Assembly: GCA_014529385.2 (NCBI GenBank)
Contig: CM043944.1
Span: 46,173,768-46,237,767 of the forward strand
Source of the DNA: Adiantum capillus-veneris
Lineage: Eukaryota > Streptophyta > Polypodiopsida > Polypodiales > Pteridaceae
Direction: 5' to 3'
Length of the DNA stretch: 64,000 nucleotides
Shown: piece after piece, positions 26,826 through 39,400 of the stretch
Layout of the letters: each line of letters starts with the position of its first letter
Numbering within the stretch: position 1 is the first letter of the stretch
Notes under the pieces: generated by a model
Database searches by the model: none
What the model saw: only the letters and a program-made list of their open reading frames with translations
Told to the model about the DNA's origin: nothing
Translations under genes and position numbers: made by a program

Positions 26826-28511
26826 GTGAGGTAGATAAGCTAAATTAGCGAACGAGGGGGAAATATCGCAATGTAGTAATTCTAGGCTTGAAGCCTGGTG
26901 AGGGGAAGAATACGGGTGGAGAAAGGGATAGAAGCATTAAAAGTTACTCAAATTACCATGGAACTTTCCATCCCTAAGTAGGGGAGGAATCCACCAAAAT
27001 GATGCAAGATTGAAGGAAGTTATAAGGGGTTAGGATAGAACAAAGGGACAGGTAGATGTACCCAACCCACTCCTATGTTCAAGGAGGATCCCACCGGGAT
27101 AGTGCAAATTTATTCTAAGTATTAAGAGGGAAAACCCACTAAGACAAGCAAAGTCATGGTAGAGAGATAGAGAGAGAGAATCAGAGATAGTCATCAGCAT
27201 ATGTCTGTGCTTCTCAGGTGGTGAGCTACTTGGTTATCAGTGTCTACCTTTAATTAGAGAGGAAGTAAAGGTCGTCTTTGAGTCTTCATGTTTAAAGAAG
27301 CGGGCTATGTGTGTTTGTGTGTGTGTGTTTGTGTTTGTGGTTGACCGATGCCATGCACATTAGGCTCCATCCAAAAGGGTGTCGCAAGATGGGCGACACT
27401 TTTTTTTGTGTGGAGGGTTAGCTACTATGCAATCGTGCAAGTTTCCAACCACTATGTAGATGGTTGGCACTATTAAACGACACAAAAAGTTGATGCTAGC
27501 ATATAGTAGGCAAAGGAGATGTCCTAAGTGCGGTGCCAGTTTTAGATGGGTGAGAGGAGTTTTCAGTCATCGTTGTACGACAAGCTAGTTTGCATAGTGT
27601 GGTTGGTCAATATTTGCCAGCCCACTGGATGGCTAGAAGTGGTCCTCTTGTGGCTGTTGAGGTCAAAAATAATTTGTTTGATTGGTAGCAGTGGCATGCC
27701 GCATGCGACCGAGATCCCCTAGTGGTTACACTCGTACAGGGTGGCGTGTAAGAGGAAGGGTGGGGTGGGCGGGTAGAGGAATCGGCGTGAGGTGGGGGCA
27801 ATGTGGCCTGCATGATGGTATTCAACGCAACATGTAGTGCATCACACTTTGGTCTCTTTGCATACAAAATCACTACTAGAAACTTTCGGCTGCCCACGAC
27901 ACTAGTAGCTATCGCATAGCAATCAAGTAGCATCCGCCCATGTTTGCCAACGTGACAATATTGGTTGCCATTTTTCTCTCCTAGATTTTTTTGTATTTGG
28001 CTTTGGAGCCCTATGAGGGCCTTGCAGCAGTGTTGACAAGAATGTGTGTCCCTTTGGAAGAGCGACTCAGAGAGGCAAGCAACAAAGGAGAGGCAATCAT
28101 GCATCCCGTTCGTGGTGGAGACACTATAGGGAGCAATTTCACAAGACAATATTTTTCCCTTTGATTTTTTTTTTTGGTTTTTTCCCATAAGTCCAATGGA
28201 TTTTTTCTCTAAGATCCTAAAGCTTTTTGAACTTCTCTCTATTAATTTTGCCCCCCCATGTATTCCTATGTTTAAATACCTTAACTAATCATGTTCAAAC
28301 ATGATTACTTTTCTCTCTTTAGACCTCTCTATGATTGTAAAACTCTCTATTGTCTTGTTTGATCCATTTACAAATAATGTTACTATTGCATAAAGTAATT
28401 CTCTATTGTATGAAAATTCTTTGTACAAGTACGAGCATCGAATGATGCATGCAACCAAGAATGATCAATTGGTGCCTTAATCAAAGAAGTTCAAGAAGAG
28501 ATGCAACATAG

Positions 28512-28514
<3 letters not shown>
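26826..28514. other. No recognised gene; GT array and a CACTA-like end motif
   Basis: A degenerate GT run lies at about 27308-27340. CACTACTAGAAA at about 27871 looks like the terminal bases of a CACTA transposon, but I found no partner end. A 193-codon minus frame (27607-28188) has no recognisable domain. Confidence 0.4.

Positions 28515-28570
<56 letters not shown>
28515..28570. repeat. (GA)n microsatellite
   Basis: About 56 bases of GA repeat. Confidence 0.95.
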
Positions 28571-28575
<5 letters not shown>

Positions 28576-28705
28576 TAACACAAAATGGAGATGTACTTAG
28601 CTTGCTTTATAAGGTGATGTCGAGTTTTATGGCCATGAACTAGATCCTATATCTCATCTTGTTTGTGGATGCCTTGTCCCCATGATCTGTGGGAGCTTAG
28701 CCTCA

Positions 28706-28717
28706 GCTATGATACCA
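28706..28717 (-). other. Primer binding site, tRNA-Met type
   Basis: On minus reads TGGTATCATAGC, close to the standard plant site, one base after the candidate LTR end at 28719. Confidence 0.7.
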
Positions 28718-28718
28718 C

Positions 28719-29041
28719 TGCAACAGCCGAGCACAAAGAGCCCTACAAAATACAAAAAATAACATGCTACAAGCCATAAAACAACGGATCTAGAAAATCT
28801 ACCAGCACATAATCAAGAGAGAGACAAAGAGCGAGAGAGAGTGAGGGGGAACGTGCAAACGCACCTCCTAAAGCGGAGTGCTACGCTAGCACATCGAGAG
28901 AGGAGAGAGGAGAGAAGAGAAGGTGAACACATACACTGGATGCAATCTCCTCGCGTGAAAGAGTGAGCATTTTCCTCTTGCACGTATTTATTTATAGATT
29001 ACTTGGATGCTCAAAATGAATATAGATCGTCCACTCAGACA
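28719..29041 (-). mobile_element. Candidate 5' LTR (minus), 323 bp
   Basis: On minus it begins TGTCTGAGTGGACG, has a TATA-like CTATAAATAAATA (about 28985-28999) and ends GGCTGTTGCA one base before a primer site. No second copy is in the window, so the 5' end is a guess from the TG/CA rule. The internal region to the left has no surviving gag. Confidence 0.5.
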
Positions 29042-29191
29042 TAATAGTGACCATAGCTCATAAAGAGAAACTTGAATAATGAAATTTCCATAAACATGTT
29101 ATCCTTTAGCATAGTCCATAGCTTTTGCCACCTATCAACTGCACCAAAGACACATTTTGCTATTTCCATTACATACAATGTTCTCCACCTA

Positions 29192-29449
29192 TAGGATTTT
29201 CCATCGCAAGTCTTGCTCGTACTACCCCAAAGCCGATAGAAAATCCAAAAGCATTTACAAGGCTCTCTTTGCACTCCTCCAAAAGGCATGCATCCAACTT
29301 TGTGGGCTCATGAAATCCTCAACACCATGTGGGCATATAGAATGTCTTTCAAAGCAACAACCAACCACACTCCCTTTCAGCTAGCTTTCAGGCTAGACCT
29401 TTTTTTGAATTCAACTCAGGCTCACCTAGCGTGGACAGTCTTCATGTAG
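29192..29449 (+). pseudogene. Ty3/gypsy integrase fragment
   Basis: Two adjacent frames give integrase core wording. First HRKSCSYYP with a degraded GQ-E region (about 29195-29285), then after a frameshift WAHEILNTMWAYRMSFKATT and NHTPFQLAF (about 29300-29385), matching the conserved ALWAYRT...TPF block downstream of the catalytic glutamate. The glutamate region itself is decayed. No LTR or other pol domain accompanies it on plus. Confidence 0.7.
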
Positions 29450-29924
29450 AGATTGGTCTTGAGTCTACCTATCTCTCTCATATGTCCATGATAAATGAAA
29501 GTAGGGTGTTAGCTTCAAGCACTCTCCGAGCATATCAACTTCATCACAAAGCTTGGCATGATCATCACCTTTCACATGCCTAAGATTGTGCATGGCTCGT
29601 GAGGTGTCTAAGCCATACACACTTAACCGTAGCTCAAAGACTGCCTTGTACTCAAAAGGTCGCCTCTTGCTCAACCATGATAGCATGAACTGTCGAGCAT
29701 GAAACAAAAACCACTTGTGGACACTCGCGTTAAAACAACGAACCCAATCTAAGTCCAAAAAATCATGTAAATCTATTGAGAACTAGTAGGGTCGGCCGCC
29801 TTTGGTGACCTCTCTCTCTCTTTATTGCATGCACAGGGGCTTCTTTTAGTTTTGGAGTTTAGCCTTCATGTCGCAGATTTCGACACTTGTAAAGGGCTCC
29901 CCCTTCCGCCATATTATGTTAGTT

Positions 29925-32636
29925 TAGATGAACCCCCCTTGGGATAAAACAAGACAAGATGCAAAGTGCCACTCAAGTAGTGAAAAATCCTCTTGATAGC
30001 CTGCTAATGCTTAGACTGTGGGGTATGTATTAATCTGCTGACATGTGAGATTGCAAATTGAATGTCAGGTCTCGTGTTGCATATATAAATAAGGCATCCA
30101 ATAGCAATTTGGTAAGGATTGACACCAGCAAGATCACTAGCATTATGAAGACTTAATTACAAACCTGTTTCCATGGGAGTAGCAATAGATTTGCAGTCCT
30201 CAAGTCCCTTTAATGACAAAACCACGAGGCTGCATTACATGAAGTTCCTCAAATATATCACCATGTGAAACTTATATTATCATCTCTAGTACATGACAAC
30301 AAGGGTTGAACATAATCTTCCACAAACACAACATCTCATGAAACTAAGATACACTTTGTTTGCAGGTGGTACAACCTGTAACCTTTGCTTTCAATACTGT
30401 AACCAACAAAAATGCATTTGCCAGCCTTATCATCCAATTTTTTTGTGTGTATTTGTGGCACCAAAGCATAAGCTAAACAACCAAAGACGTGCATGTGATC
30501 AACAGATGGCTTCCTATCTTGCTATGTTTCATAAGGAGTCATAGACTGCAAAGCTTTTGTAGAACAGTTGAGTACATAAGTAGCACACATGATGGCCTCA
30601 AGCCAAAACGAATGTGGTAAAACTTGACTTTTGACCATACATCATGCCATCTCCATAAGCGACGTGTTTTTCCTTTCAGAAATGCCATTTTTTTGAGGTG
30701 TATACGGCACCGTACATTGGTGTTTTATCCCACGACTAGACAAAAATGCATTAAATTCATGAGACATATACTCCCCCCCTCGATCTAAACGGAGGGTGCC
30801 CATAATACATTTAGAGACATTTTCAGCCATAGCAAGAAATTCCTTGAAGCACATAAATACTTCGGGCTAAGCTTTAAGCGGATACACCCATGCATGCCTG
30901 AAGTATCATCAATGAAAGTCATGAAGTACGGGTAATTGCTTGAGGACGAAGTTTGCATAGGCACACAAACATCACTATGCACAAGCTGCAAGCTGCATGT
31001 AGCCCTTACAAAACCATCCTTTGGAAACTTCAAATGCTACATCTTACCCAAAATACAGCTTTCACAAACATGCTTCACAGGTGCTTCAAGAGGCGGCAAA
31101 GAAGCAACCATCAGACGCAGCAAACTAGCAAAATTCAGATGCCCAAAACATGCATGCCAAAGGTTTTCATCTAAAACAACCTTTGAATCCAGAACTGCAA
31201 TTGAAAAATTCTACCTACACTTGTCATACAAAGTGAGCTTATGCAACCCACAACATGCCAGATGCAACAATTTCATTAGATCATAAATTGTACATTTGTC
31301 ATCCACAAATTTGACAGCAAGACCAAGTCTAGCAAGTGTAGATACAGACAAAAGGTTATTTTTGATCCAAGAATAAAGTGCATCAACAAGTGTGAAAGAA
31401 CTATCATTTGTAGTAGTTAAGATAATATTTCCAACTCCTTATACTAGATAAGACACATTGTTGGCACAAGTGATTGTATTCCCCCAAGGGACAACCTTGA
31501 GAGAGGTAAACAAGTCACGATGTGATGTAACGTGCTTTGTAGCACCATTGTCAAAGTACCACACATGAGAATCCGCAATAACTAACATACATGCATCATG
31601 GATAGAAGGATCATAAGTGCACTCTGCACTAAATGCCCACTCTGCATCCACATCAACATCACAATCTTCTTTCACAGAAGACTCTATAATAGCTGCACTT
31701 GTAGTAAAACTAGCCTCTTTCTTCTTGGCCTCCTTTGCCTTCAATTTAGGACACTTCTTAATCAAGAAATCATTAGCCTTGCAATAATGGCAACACATCT
31801 TCTTTTTGCCCTTTTCACCATAGTTCCTACATGAAATGTTGCTAGCAGAAGCATTAGAAACAAGTGATTTTCCACTCGCAAAAGCACCATGAGAAGTGGC
31901 TACATTGCTATTACCACTTTTTCTTTGAGTAGCAATAAAAGCTTGCTCAACTGCATGTTGTTTAGCCATGTTCTTTCTTGAAAGTGACTCTTGCAACAGT
32001 AATGTGCATAATGCATCAAACTTGACAACAACAGATTTCCTTGGGTCATAAGTCTCCAAGTACTAGCAAAAGTCTAGTAAGAATCTTGCAAAGCATCAAG
32101 AACAGTCTGCACAAGGGAACTGTCTGAAATAACTTCACCTGCAAAAATGAGTTGCTCATTTATACCCTTGATACCAGCAAGGAAAGTTTCCATGTCATCT
32201 TCCTCATGCATAATCTTTGATTCTAGCTCTTTACGTAGCATTGCAATTTTAACCTCATTGCGACTTGCATAAAGGCGAGTTGTAATATCCCAAGCATGTT
32301 TTGCATATTTAGCTGAACAAATGTGAGGAGTAATAGTGCACTACAAAGACAATGCAATCAATGTATGAGCCTGCGCATCTATAACATCCTAACGAGCCTG
32401 ATTAGCCATAAGCAAAATAACTCTGGCAGCAACAACCCTACCACCAAAACCTGCAACATCCTCAACATCGTATGTATCCACAGAACCAAGACGTACATAA
32501 ATGCCCTGCACAACATTCCAAACGCCCTTTGACACAAGAACATGTTGCATCATGTAAGCCCACATTGGGTAATTGTCCCCATCCAACTATCATCACCAAT
32601 AAACATTTTGAACACCTCTATGTTGTTGTCAGCCAT
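29925..32636 (-). pseudogene. Ty1/copia gag-pol relic lacking the RT core
   Basis: From an ATG at 32636 on minus: Gag (DGDNYPMWAYMM, the UBN2-type start, one frameshift before it), a zinc knuckle of CX2C type (CCHYCKANDFLIKKC, near 31790), protease (WYFDNGATKHVT, about 31550), the GAG-pre-integrase motif LWHACFGHLNF (about 31150), and the integrase core (HSDVCVPM, FIDD, then LDRGGEYMSHEF, PYTPQKNGISERKN). Next comes the integrase tail with FGCLAYA and GKCIFVGYS (about 30430). The sequence then jumps at about 30240 to the very end of RT/RNase H (IATPMETG, IGCLIYICNTRPDIQFA, HYLSGTLHL). The RT catalytic palm is deleted, and TAG/TAA/TGA stops are scattered. A purine tract (GGCGGAAGGGGGAG, 29898-29911) follows. 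Confidence 0.9.
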
Positions 32637-32990
32637 GGCGAGTGCCTGCACTTGATGAGAAAACTACCCGAAAAGAGGAGAAATGAGGCGAGACTACCAC
32701 CTGATATGTAGTACAACCCAAAGAAAATTGTACGGGACCTATTATGCAAACAATAGCATTGATGAAAATTCTGCACAAAAGGAAAAAAAAAGTTCGCGCA
32801 GTACTATCTGTAGTGGAAATATTGGCCGAAATGAGCCCAAATAGAAATTCTGAGCAGACTTGGCTCTACAAGCTTTCCAGAAGTATTTGTCGACCTGCTG
32901 ACACTCACCAAAGCTCACTGAAATTTGAAAAAAATGAGCAGGCATGTGCTTACGATGCTAGGTACTAAGCTTAGGAGGATGCAACCTTAA

Positions 32991-33240
32991 TCGATACCAA
33001 TTGTTGGAAATAGGGTTGTAGCAAAACACACACAACTTGGAGAAGACAAAGAATCTCAAGTCACACAACAAAGAGAAATATTGCTTAGTGTGCAATGGGA
33101 AGATAAGTTAGCCCTAGAGTGATGGGCGTATATACAATGCATGGGGGGAAACCCTCCTTTTGAGGGAAAAAATGCCCCGACGATCCTAAGTGTTTTCACA
33201 CACATCGCTCCCACATGTATATGATAACACTTATCTGGCC
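32991..33240 (-). mobile_element. Copia 5' LTR end and primer site (partial)
   Basis: On minus an LTR end CCTATTTCCAACA finishes at 33002, followed by AT and TGGTATCGA, a diverged tRNA-Met primer site, about 350 bases before gag. Copia LTRs commonly end this way. The LTR's own start was not located, so 33240 is only a minimum. Confidence 0.55.
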
Positions 33241-36002
33241 TAAAACCCTGCCTCTCTAGCCTACCCTTCTAACCTCATGATCTTGCCTTGACACAACTTC
33301 CTTGTCCCCTCTCCCTCATTCTCTCACCCTTGGCCTTCTTGTCCACTAGCCTCTTGCCCCTTGGACCTCTCAGCCTCCTATCCTCCTTGCCCTCACGCAC
33401 CTAAGCTCCCTTGCCCTTTTGCCCCTACCCTTGCCCTATCCCCGATCCTTTGTTCCCAGGCCAACTCGTCCCTTATCCCCATTGCCCTTGGCCATCCCGT
33501 TGCCCCCTCAACCTTAGAACTCTCACCCCTCCCTTGCTCTCATCCTCTCACACCCTACTTGCCCTCTTGCTCCTAGCTCTCGCCTTCTCACCAAATTGTC
33601 CTCTCGCCCCCTCACCTTAACGAAGAAAATTTAAAAAATATCTTACGTGGATTTTTAAAAAATAAAGTCTATAGAGGCAAAACTCTTTTATAATGCAGCA
33701 AGGTCCTATCACTTGCACATATTTTGATGAGAGACAGCTGGAGAAAACATGCATGCGCAACGACCCCGTGCAAGCTACACAAGTTGAGTGCTCTAGGAGT
33801 GCTTCTGTATCTCCAACCACTAAGTGCCACTCGTAGTGACAAGTCTTGGCCAGGCTCTTTGCACCATGCAGCCCCACAGACTGAGTCTGTCTCTTTTTCG
33901 ATGCAGACAAAGGATTACAGAGCTAGATTTTGATGTTGAAAGCTCATTGGGTGTTTTGCGTATGTATCTAATTGAAACATGAACAATCTACGCATGAAGG
34001 AACTATATGCAAATGTGAAATTCACTCATGACAACTTTTTTTTTTTGAATGAGTTTGTCACCTATGATAGTTTTTGCTAATTGATCTCAATGATATTCAT
34101 TGCCATTATTGTAATGGTCCTCACTCGTAATAAAGAGCACCAACTACCATTTGAGCAATAGTCTCCCTCTGTTAGCAGTAAAAATATGTAGAATTATGTG
34201 CCAAGTTTGGAAAAGCTGTCAAAGGAGGCATATTTGGAAGAAAATTTGCACCATCATTGCCATTGCCATTGTCGGCCATATTTGTTTCACCAAATGCTTT
34301 TCAAGGCAATGCAAGACAGGGCAAAGCAGTTCTAGACACAAAGAAAAGAAAATGTTGAAAAGTTTAATTGCTATGCAGCCCCCATTTTGAATTGGGTGGT
34401 TTAGAGTATGCTACATGTGCAAAGTGCACTCAAACACAGGGAGATGAATATATTGCTAGGTAGGGTACATCCAAGAGGCCACTAGGGAAAGATACCACGC
34501 ACAAAAAAGCTCAAGTGATAAGAGATCCTAACGGACCTATTGGTATTGCCATTCTTCGAATCTCAGGTCAATTTTTTTGAGGTCCCACTCCTCACTACAA
34601 CTCCTTTGATTTCCCTAGGGAGGACTTCCGGGGCAACCTCTACTTTCCCCCCACCCATCGTCACCATCCCCGTCGCTCGGCCATAGGTTAACGTTGCTCC
34701 TATTCTTAGTCAACTAGTGCCTCCTACTACCAACATGCCTACTACTACATTAGCTACCTCATGGCAAGGGGACCAATATCATAACTTGTTGTCTGAGGCT
34801 GACAAGCTTCTAGAAATCGATAGAAAATCCATTTAGGCAATTGCGAATGTGCAACTCACATTACAGGGCACTCACAGATTGCATGGTATAATGTATGAAA
34901 GCATGCAAAGGGAGGTTAGGAGCAGCCATCAACGAGTCATGGAGAGAGATGTATTGATTGTGTAGTCCTAGGATTGCATTAGAATTTTGAATAGACAGGG
35001 AAAGATCTCAAAAGTGTAGTCCAAACTCTACACATGCAACTTAGAGAGACCAATGAGCTCTCCTATGTCCAAGAGCTCCCTCCAGTATCGCTAATGTGGG
35101 TCCTTTATGCGCTCATGCACGTTCAATTGCTTTCTCATAGCCAAACTTGTCATATTATGCTTCTCCTTTTTTTGATTTTCCAAGCTATTAGCCACCCCCC
35201 CCTTTGCCTCTCACGTTGCCTCCCCTCCACCTGCTGCTTATGGGGCCGACAAGTCCAGTCAAATGTACCCTCATCCAAAATTTCACCCCAATTCTCCCTA
35301 TATGCATGGTCCCCATCTCCACATCGCCCTTCTACATCATTGGAGCATTAGTTTTTTGATGGTTTTTTTTCACCATTTTCCATAGTACATATCACCGATT
35401 TTACTTGCAGAGTTAGTAGCTAGCTATACCACCAGTCTTCGAGATGGTGAATGGTTTTGTGGTGGGCAACCTTTAGCAGGCTACAATGTCACATGATTTG
35501 GACAACAATTTCAGTTGGCTTTGGAATATGTTTACAATTAGCCTTTGGTTCACACTAGGTGGACTCTCACCTGGGCAGTGACACATGGCCATGGAGGTCT
35601 GGAGGACACCATGGCCAACTCATTGCCACCAAAATTCAGAGATAGGCATAGCTAGATTTTTGTGTTTGCCACTGGCTTCCCTTTATGTTTGGGATACGGA
35701 CGCATCGTATGAGTCACTGAGTCTAGAGTCTTGTGTTTTAGTCTAACACTTACACACCTGCACTCTCCCTACACAGTTGGAGCCTCGACACCCCCATTGT
35801 ACACATGAGTCCTGGGCTTGGACTTGAGTGTGCTACCAATGAGAGTCTGTATTGGTCCTATGAGTTTAGTTGGGCTTTCGTCAGGTATGAAGTCTATTAT
35901 ATCACTTTGAGTATAGTCTTGCTCTGTTCCATATCGCTCTACAATGTTTTTTTCTATGTTTGGAGTGAGATTTCTTGCTTATTGCAATGAGAAGCACCCA
36001 TC
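33241..36002. other. No recognised gene
   Basis: C/T-rich DNA at 33240-33620, then AT-rich sequence. A broken frame near 34780-34960 reads like a charged helical segment (EADKLLEIDRKSI) with stops, of unknown origin. No LTR or primer site found. Confidence 0.4.
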
Positions 36003-36413
36003 GTTTTTGGCATATGTACTAACGAGCGCACTATCCAAGATACCATCATTTTGTAACAACCCCTACCATTTTGGTCATGGATTTGTTTGGCCATCAACAA
36101 CTTTTAAAACATTTTAAGCACTGACAAATGTCACCACATCTACAAGGACCCCCTCATGCTACATTTGTTCAAAACAATGTAAAGCACAATGGTTTTGTCC
36201 CTACAGAGCAGTCTATGTAACGATATCTTTCCTATGATGTATGTCAAGCAATGCTTTTGTCTTACCAAGCTCACTACATTTTGCATACATAGTTACTATA
36301 GCATCTCAACACTCTTCAACCACCTACCTTTGTACACGATCATGGTATATGCTAGTGCCTCTTGCTAGGTCTTGCTTACATGCCCTGAGTGAACACTCTA
36401 CTAGTCGGATGGT
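36003..36413 (-). pseudogene. Decayed PLS-class PPR gene fragment
   Basis: On minus one frame reads IVTMYAKCSELGKTKALLDI, HHRKDIVT, then after TAG and other stops HCALHCFEQM, HEGVLVDVVTFVSA and, one frameshift on, KQIHDQ and GLLQND...ALVSTYAK. This is the repeating P-L-S wording of organellar RNA-binding PPR proteins, and the GLLQND/KQIHD phrase is typical of fern PPR families as I know them. Five or more stops include TAG where W or Q is expected, consistent with C-to-T decay. It cannot be part of the 4436-5350 copy, which is on the other strand. Confidence 0.85.
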
Positions 36414-36970
36414 ATGCTGGGAGGACAGTCTGCTTATTTCGAACTTGATTCTTGGTCTCGAAGTCTTATAAGACCCAATTTTACTTTTGTCTTTTAGCCT
36501 GACTAGTGGCTTTATATCTCCTAATGGCTTCAAAGAAACAATCGGGATTCCAAGGTAGTGGCATCTCGTTTGGTTATGGAAGTCGAGACGGGTCTTCTTG
36601 AAGTCAATTCTCTGTTGTGTTCGAATGGAGGCATGTTCACTCAAGGCAAAATATATATGAATAGATATAAGATTACACTCTTGCTTCCTTTCATCAACTT
36701 ATTTAGCAGTCACTTGTGATTTGGATCCCATGTAATTTAAAAGTTGTACCACAACCACACAAAATAGAGGTTAGTATTTAGATTGCCCTTTGTCTCGTTT
36801 TGCTTTTTTAAATTTTGCTCAATGAAAGGAAGTGCCTTTGTCTGCTGTAGATGACCTTGGGTCTCCACGGGAGGGGTTAATTGTTAGAGTGGAAAGAAGT
36901 GACACTTGATGGGGATTTCTCATCAAGCACACACACAAGGAAGGGAGGGGGTAAGGTTCCCAAACTCTAA

Positions 36971-37227
36971 GGGTGGGTTCAGACTAGGCGGCGAAAGAAA
37001 AATGCAAAGGGGCATCGATCTTCCATGGCGAAATTTGATTGGTTGGAGTTGAGGTACTCTTCCGCCGGGCCCTCCATTTTTCTTCCGACCCCCCTCCCCT
37101 CGGAAGAGTTGATGGCCTCTCTCAGCCCCCTTCACTTTTCCACTTTTCCTCCTCCACATTGTTCACACTAGGCGGTGGCACATTTAGGAAGGCTTGTTTT
37201 TTCCGCCGGTTAAGTCTGAACCCAGCC
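36971..37227. mobile_element. Tourist-like MITE, 257 bp, TSD TAA
   Basis: Terminal inverted repeats GGGTGGGTTCAGACT (left) and GGCTGGGTTCAGACT (right, on minus) differ at one base, and a second pairing (AGGCGGC/CCGGCGG) lies just inside. TAA lies at 36968-36970 and 37228-37230. A three-base TWA duplication with GG-starting ends fits the PIF/Harbinger superfamily. No transposase frame, so non-autonomous. It lies about 385 bases upstream of the DDX3-type start codon. Confidence 0.85.
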
Positions 37228-37230
37228 TAA

Positions 37231-37612
37231 TTACACCAGGTAGTGGAGGATGGAAGTAGTGGAGGATGGAGGGGATAACTTATAACTGTAACCCGTGTGG
37301 GCAAATACCCTTACCCTTTAGTTTAACATTCTTTGTAAGTTTGTAGTCGGAACAATGTTCTGCCTCGACCTTGCTAAAAGTATGATTTATACTGACATCT
37401 TATTATTCGCTAAGTGAGATTTAAGGGACTCTATGAAGCGGGAGCGTGGAGCAGCTGCCGTAGTACGCTTACAAGCAGGATTTAGGGTTTCAAGGTCGCA
37501 GAAGTAGCGTTACGTCCACAGACAAATCGAGTTTAACTTCGCCGTTACCAGCAGCATCAGCAGTCTCGCCAAGATCTGGTTTGGGAAGACACGGGAGGAT
37601 CTTTTCCGAAGC
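37231..37612 (+). promoter_or_regulatory. Likely promoter and 5' UTR of the DDX3-type gene
   Basis: Lies between the MITE and the start codon. TGATTTATACTGAC (about 37384) is a weak TATA candidate, and a telo-box-like TTTAGGGTTTC lies at about 37482. An ATG-poor, GC-richer leader follows. The transcription start is not determined. Confidence 0.35.
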
Positions 37613-38678
37613 ATGCAATCATCGTGGGCTGATAGCTTGGCAGCTGATCATGTAGCTGCCAACAACACAAGCGCCCACACAAACTCAAACATTCCCCTTA
37701 ACAGCAACAACAACAGCAACAACAGTGAGTCTCGCGTGCCCCCACGCTCTTCCTACGTGCCCCCCCACCTCAGGAGGCAGCAGGGGGGCATTCCCCAGGC
37801 CTCAGCTCCAGAATTTGTTCCTCAGGCACAGCAGCCTGCTCCTCCAAGCTTGGTAGGATCTACTGGTCCTCGCACAGGTGGCGGAGCATGGGGTGGCGGT
37901 GGAGCAAGAGGGAACTATGCTGCTGGCACGTATCCTACTCCAGTGGTAAACTATGCCAATACAACTGCGAACTATGCCAATACAACCGCCAACTATGCTA
38001 ATACTCCTGTGCGCCCCCTACCCACAGGTGCAGGTGCGGGGAGCAGCTGGGGCAATAAACCGAGCTGGGGAACCCATAGAGATAGAGAAGTAAACCCTTT
38101 TGCAAATGATGATTCCACTGATGAAAAGCTCTTTGAGCAAGAAAATACAGGCATCAACTTTGATGCGTATGAGGACATTCCTGTTGAAACCAGTGGGGAG
38201 AATGTGCCTCCACCAGTCAATACATTCGCAGGTATAGACCTTGGACCCGCTGTAAATGAGAACATCAAGAGGTGCAAATATGTGAAACCTACGCCTGTGC
38301 AGAGGCATGCCATTCCTATATCAATGGCAGGCAGGGATCTAATGGCATGTGCACAAACAGGTTCAGGAAAAACAGCAGCCTTTTGCTTCCCCATTATAGC
38401 AGGCATCTTAAATGGCCCCCCTGTTACCAGGCCCCCTCGAGGTAGTAGAACAGCTTTTCCCCTTGCGCTCATACTCTCGCCAACTCGGGAATTGTCAATG
38501 CAGGTATGCCATGTTTTGTGGTACGCTTTTATGAGTTTTGATCAGCACTATTACTGAGCAACCACTTTCTTTTGCTCCAATGGTTTAAGAACAGATCCAT
38601 GAAGAAGCTAAAAAATTTGCTTTCAGAACTGGCTTGAGAGTAGTAGTGGCATACGGTGGCGCGCCGATCAATCAACAG
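37613..38678 (+). CDS. DDX3: DED1/DDX3-type DEAD-box RNA helicase, exons 1-2 only
   Basis: Exon 1 (37613-38503) and exon 2 (38595-38678) join in phase 0 across a 91-bp GT-AG intron, and exon 2 ends CAACAG|GTATTT. The 325 residues begin MQSSWADS with the eIF4E-contact-like SSYVPPHLR (47-55). A low-complexity G/N/Q region follows with three NYANTTA units (113-132), then the PFANDD and ENTGINFDAYEDIPVE signature, the Q motif (KPTPVQ), Walker A AQTGSGKT (247-254), motif Ia PTREL (290-294) and motif Ib-region VVAYGG. These proteins unwind mRNA 5' ends in translation initiation. DEAD (II), SAT (III) and the whole RecA2 half are not found before the window ends; retroelements begin about 0.7 kb downstream. 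Either a huge intron follows or the gene is truncated. Confidence 0.85.
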
Positions 38679-39400
38679 GTATTTAATCTTCATTTGTAGA
38701 CTTTCTTGCATCGTTTACTTGTGTCCATGGGGGGATTACTAGTTCAATAAGCAAACAGTGCAGGATGTAATGATTGCTTGCAAATAGTTTTGAAGTTCAC
38801 TGTTGTTTACTATTGTGCATATCGAGGAGTCGCCTTCTTTTTAAGAAGTGTACAGGGCATTCTTTTTTGTTTTATAAGCTATAGAGCTGCTACATAGTAT
38901 ACGATGTGTCTTCAATTCCAAGTAAGTGGATGTGGAAACTCGCTCATTATGTTATGGGCTCACAATCAAGTATGTAGGTGTAAAGTGTCTGTCAGGGTAT
39001 GTGATCTTTTTATGTGAATATTGCTATCAGTTAATCCCTTAGAGAGTCTTTGCTCATATTGGCATCAAGTTCAGGAGGTAATAAAATCCAATCTTTGGTT
39101 GTAAGTCTGATAATATAAAAAATTTGTGGAAAGTCTTATTTCTTTGGTTTGACATAGTATATAAAATAGCAATACTGTTTTATTGGTGGAAATGTCAGAA
39201 CGTGTATAATGACTAGCTGAGCTTTGAGTCAAAGCTTGCAGCATTTGCAGTGTTTGACAGCTAATGTATATGAATGTTGGGTATTTAGCTTTTTTGAGCA
39301 TTTTTATAGTTTATGTCCATTGAAGACCTTTGCAAAATGCTTTTCATTACTGTTCCAGTTAGCGAATCTCTAGATCAGTGCCGCAGATGTTTTACTTGGA
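38679..39400 (+). other. Start of the second intron of the DDX3-type gene
   Basis: Begins with a good donor, GTATTT. AT-rich, without frames. I looked for the next exon (expected wording around VDILVATPGRL) and did not see it. Confidence 0.5.

Noticed and set aside
27607-28188. 193-codon minus frame as a host gene
   Set aside because: No domain, low-complexity proline/serine end, and overlaps a CACTA-like terminus; kept only as unassigned DNA.
36003-36413. Functional PPR gene rescued by U-to-C RNA editing of its stops
   Set aside because: Such editing acts on organellar transcripts; this is nuclear-type DNA full of retroelements with frameshifts as well as stops.
37993-38472. 159-codon minus frame over DDX3 exon 1
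   Set aside because: Antisense shadow; the plus frame carries the helicase motifs.
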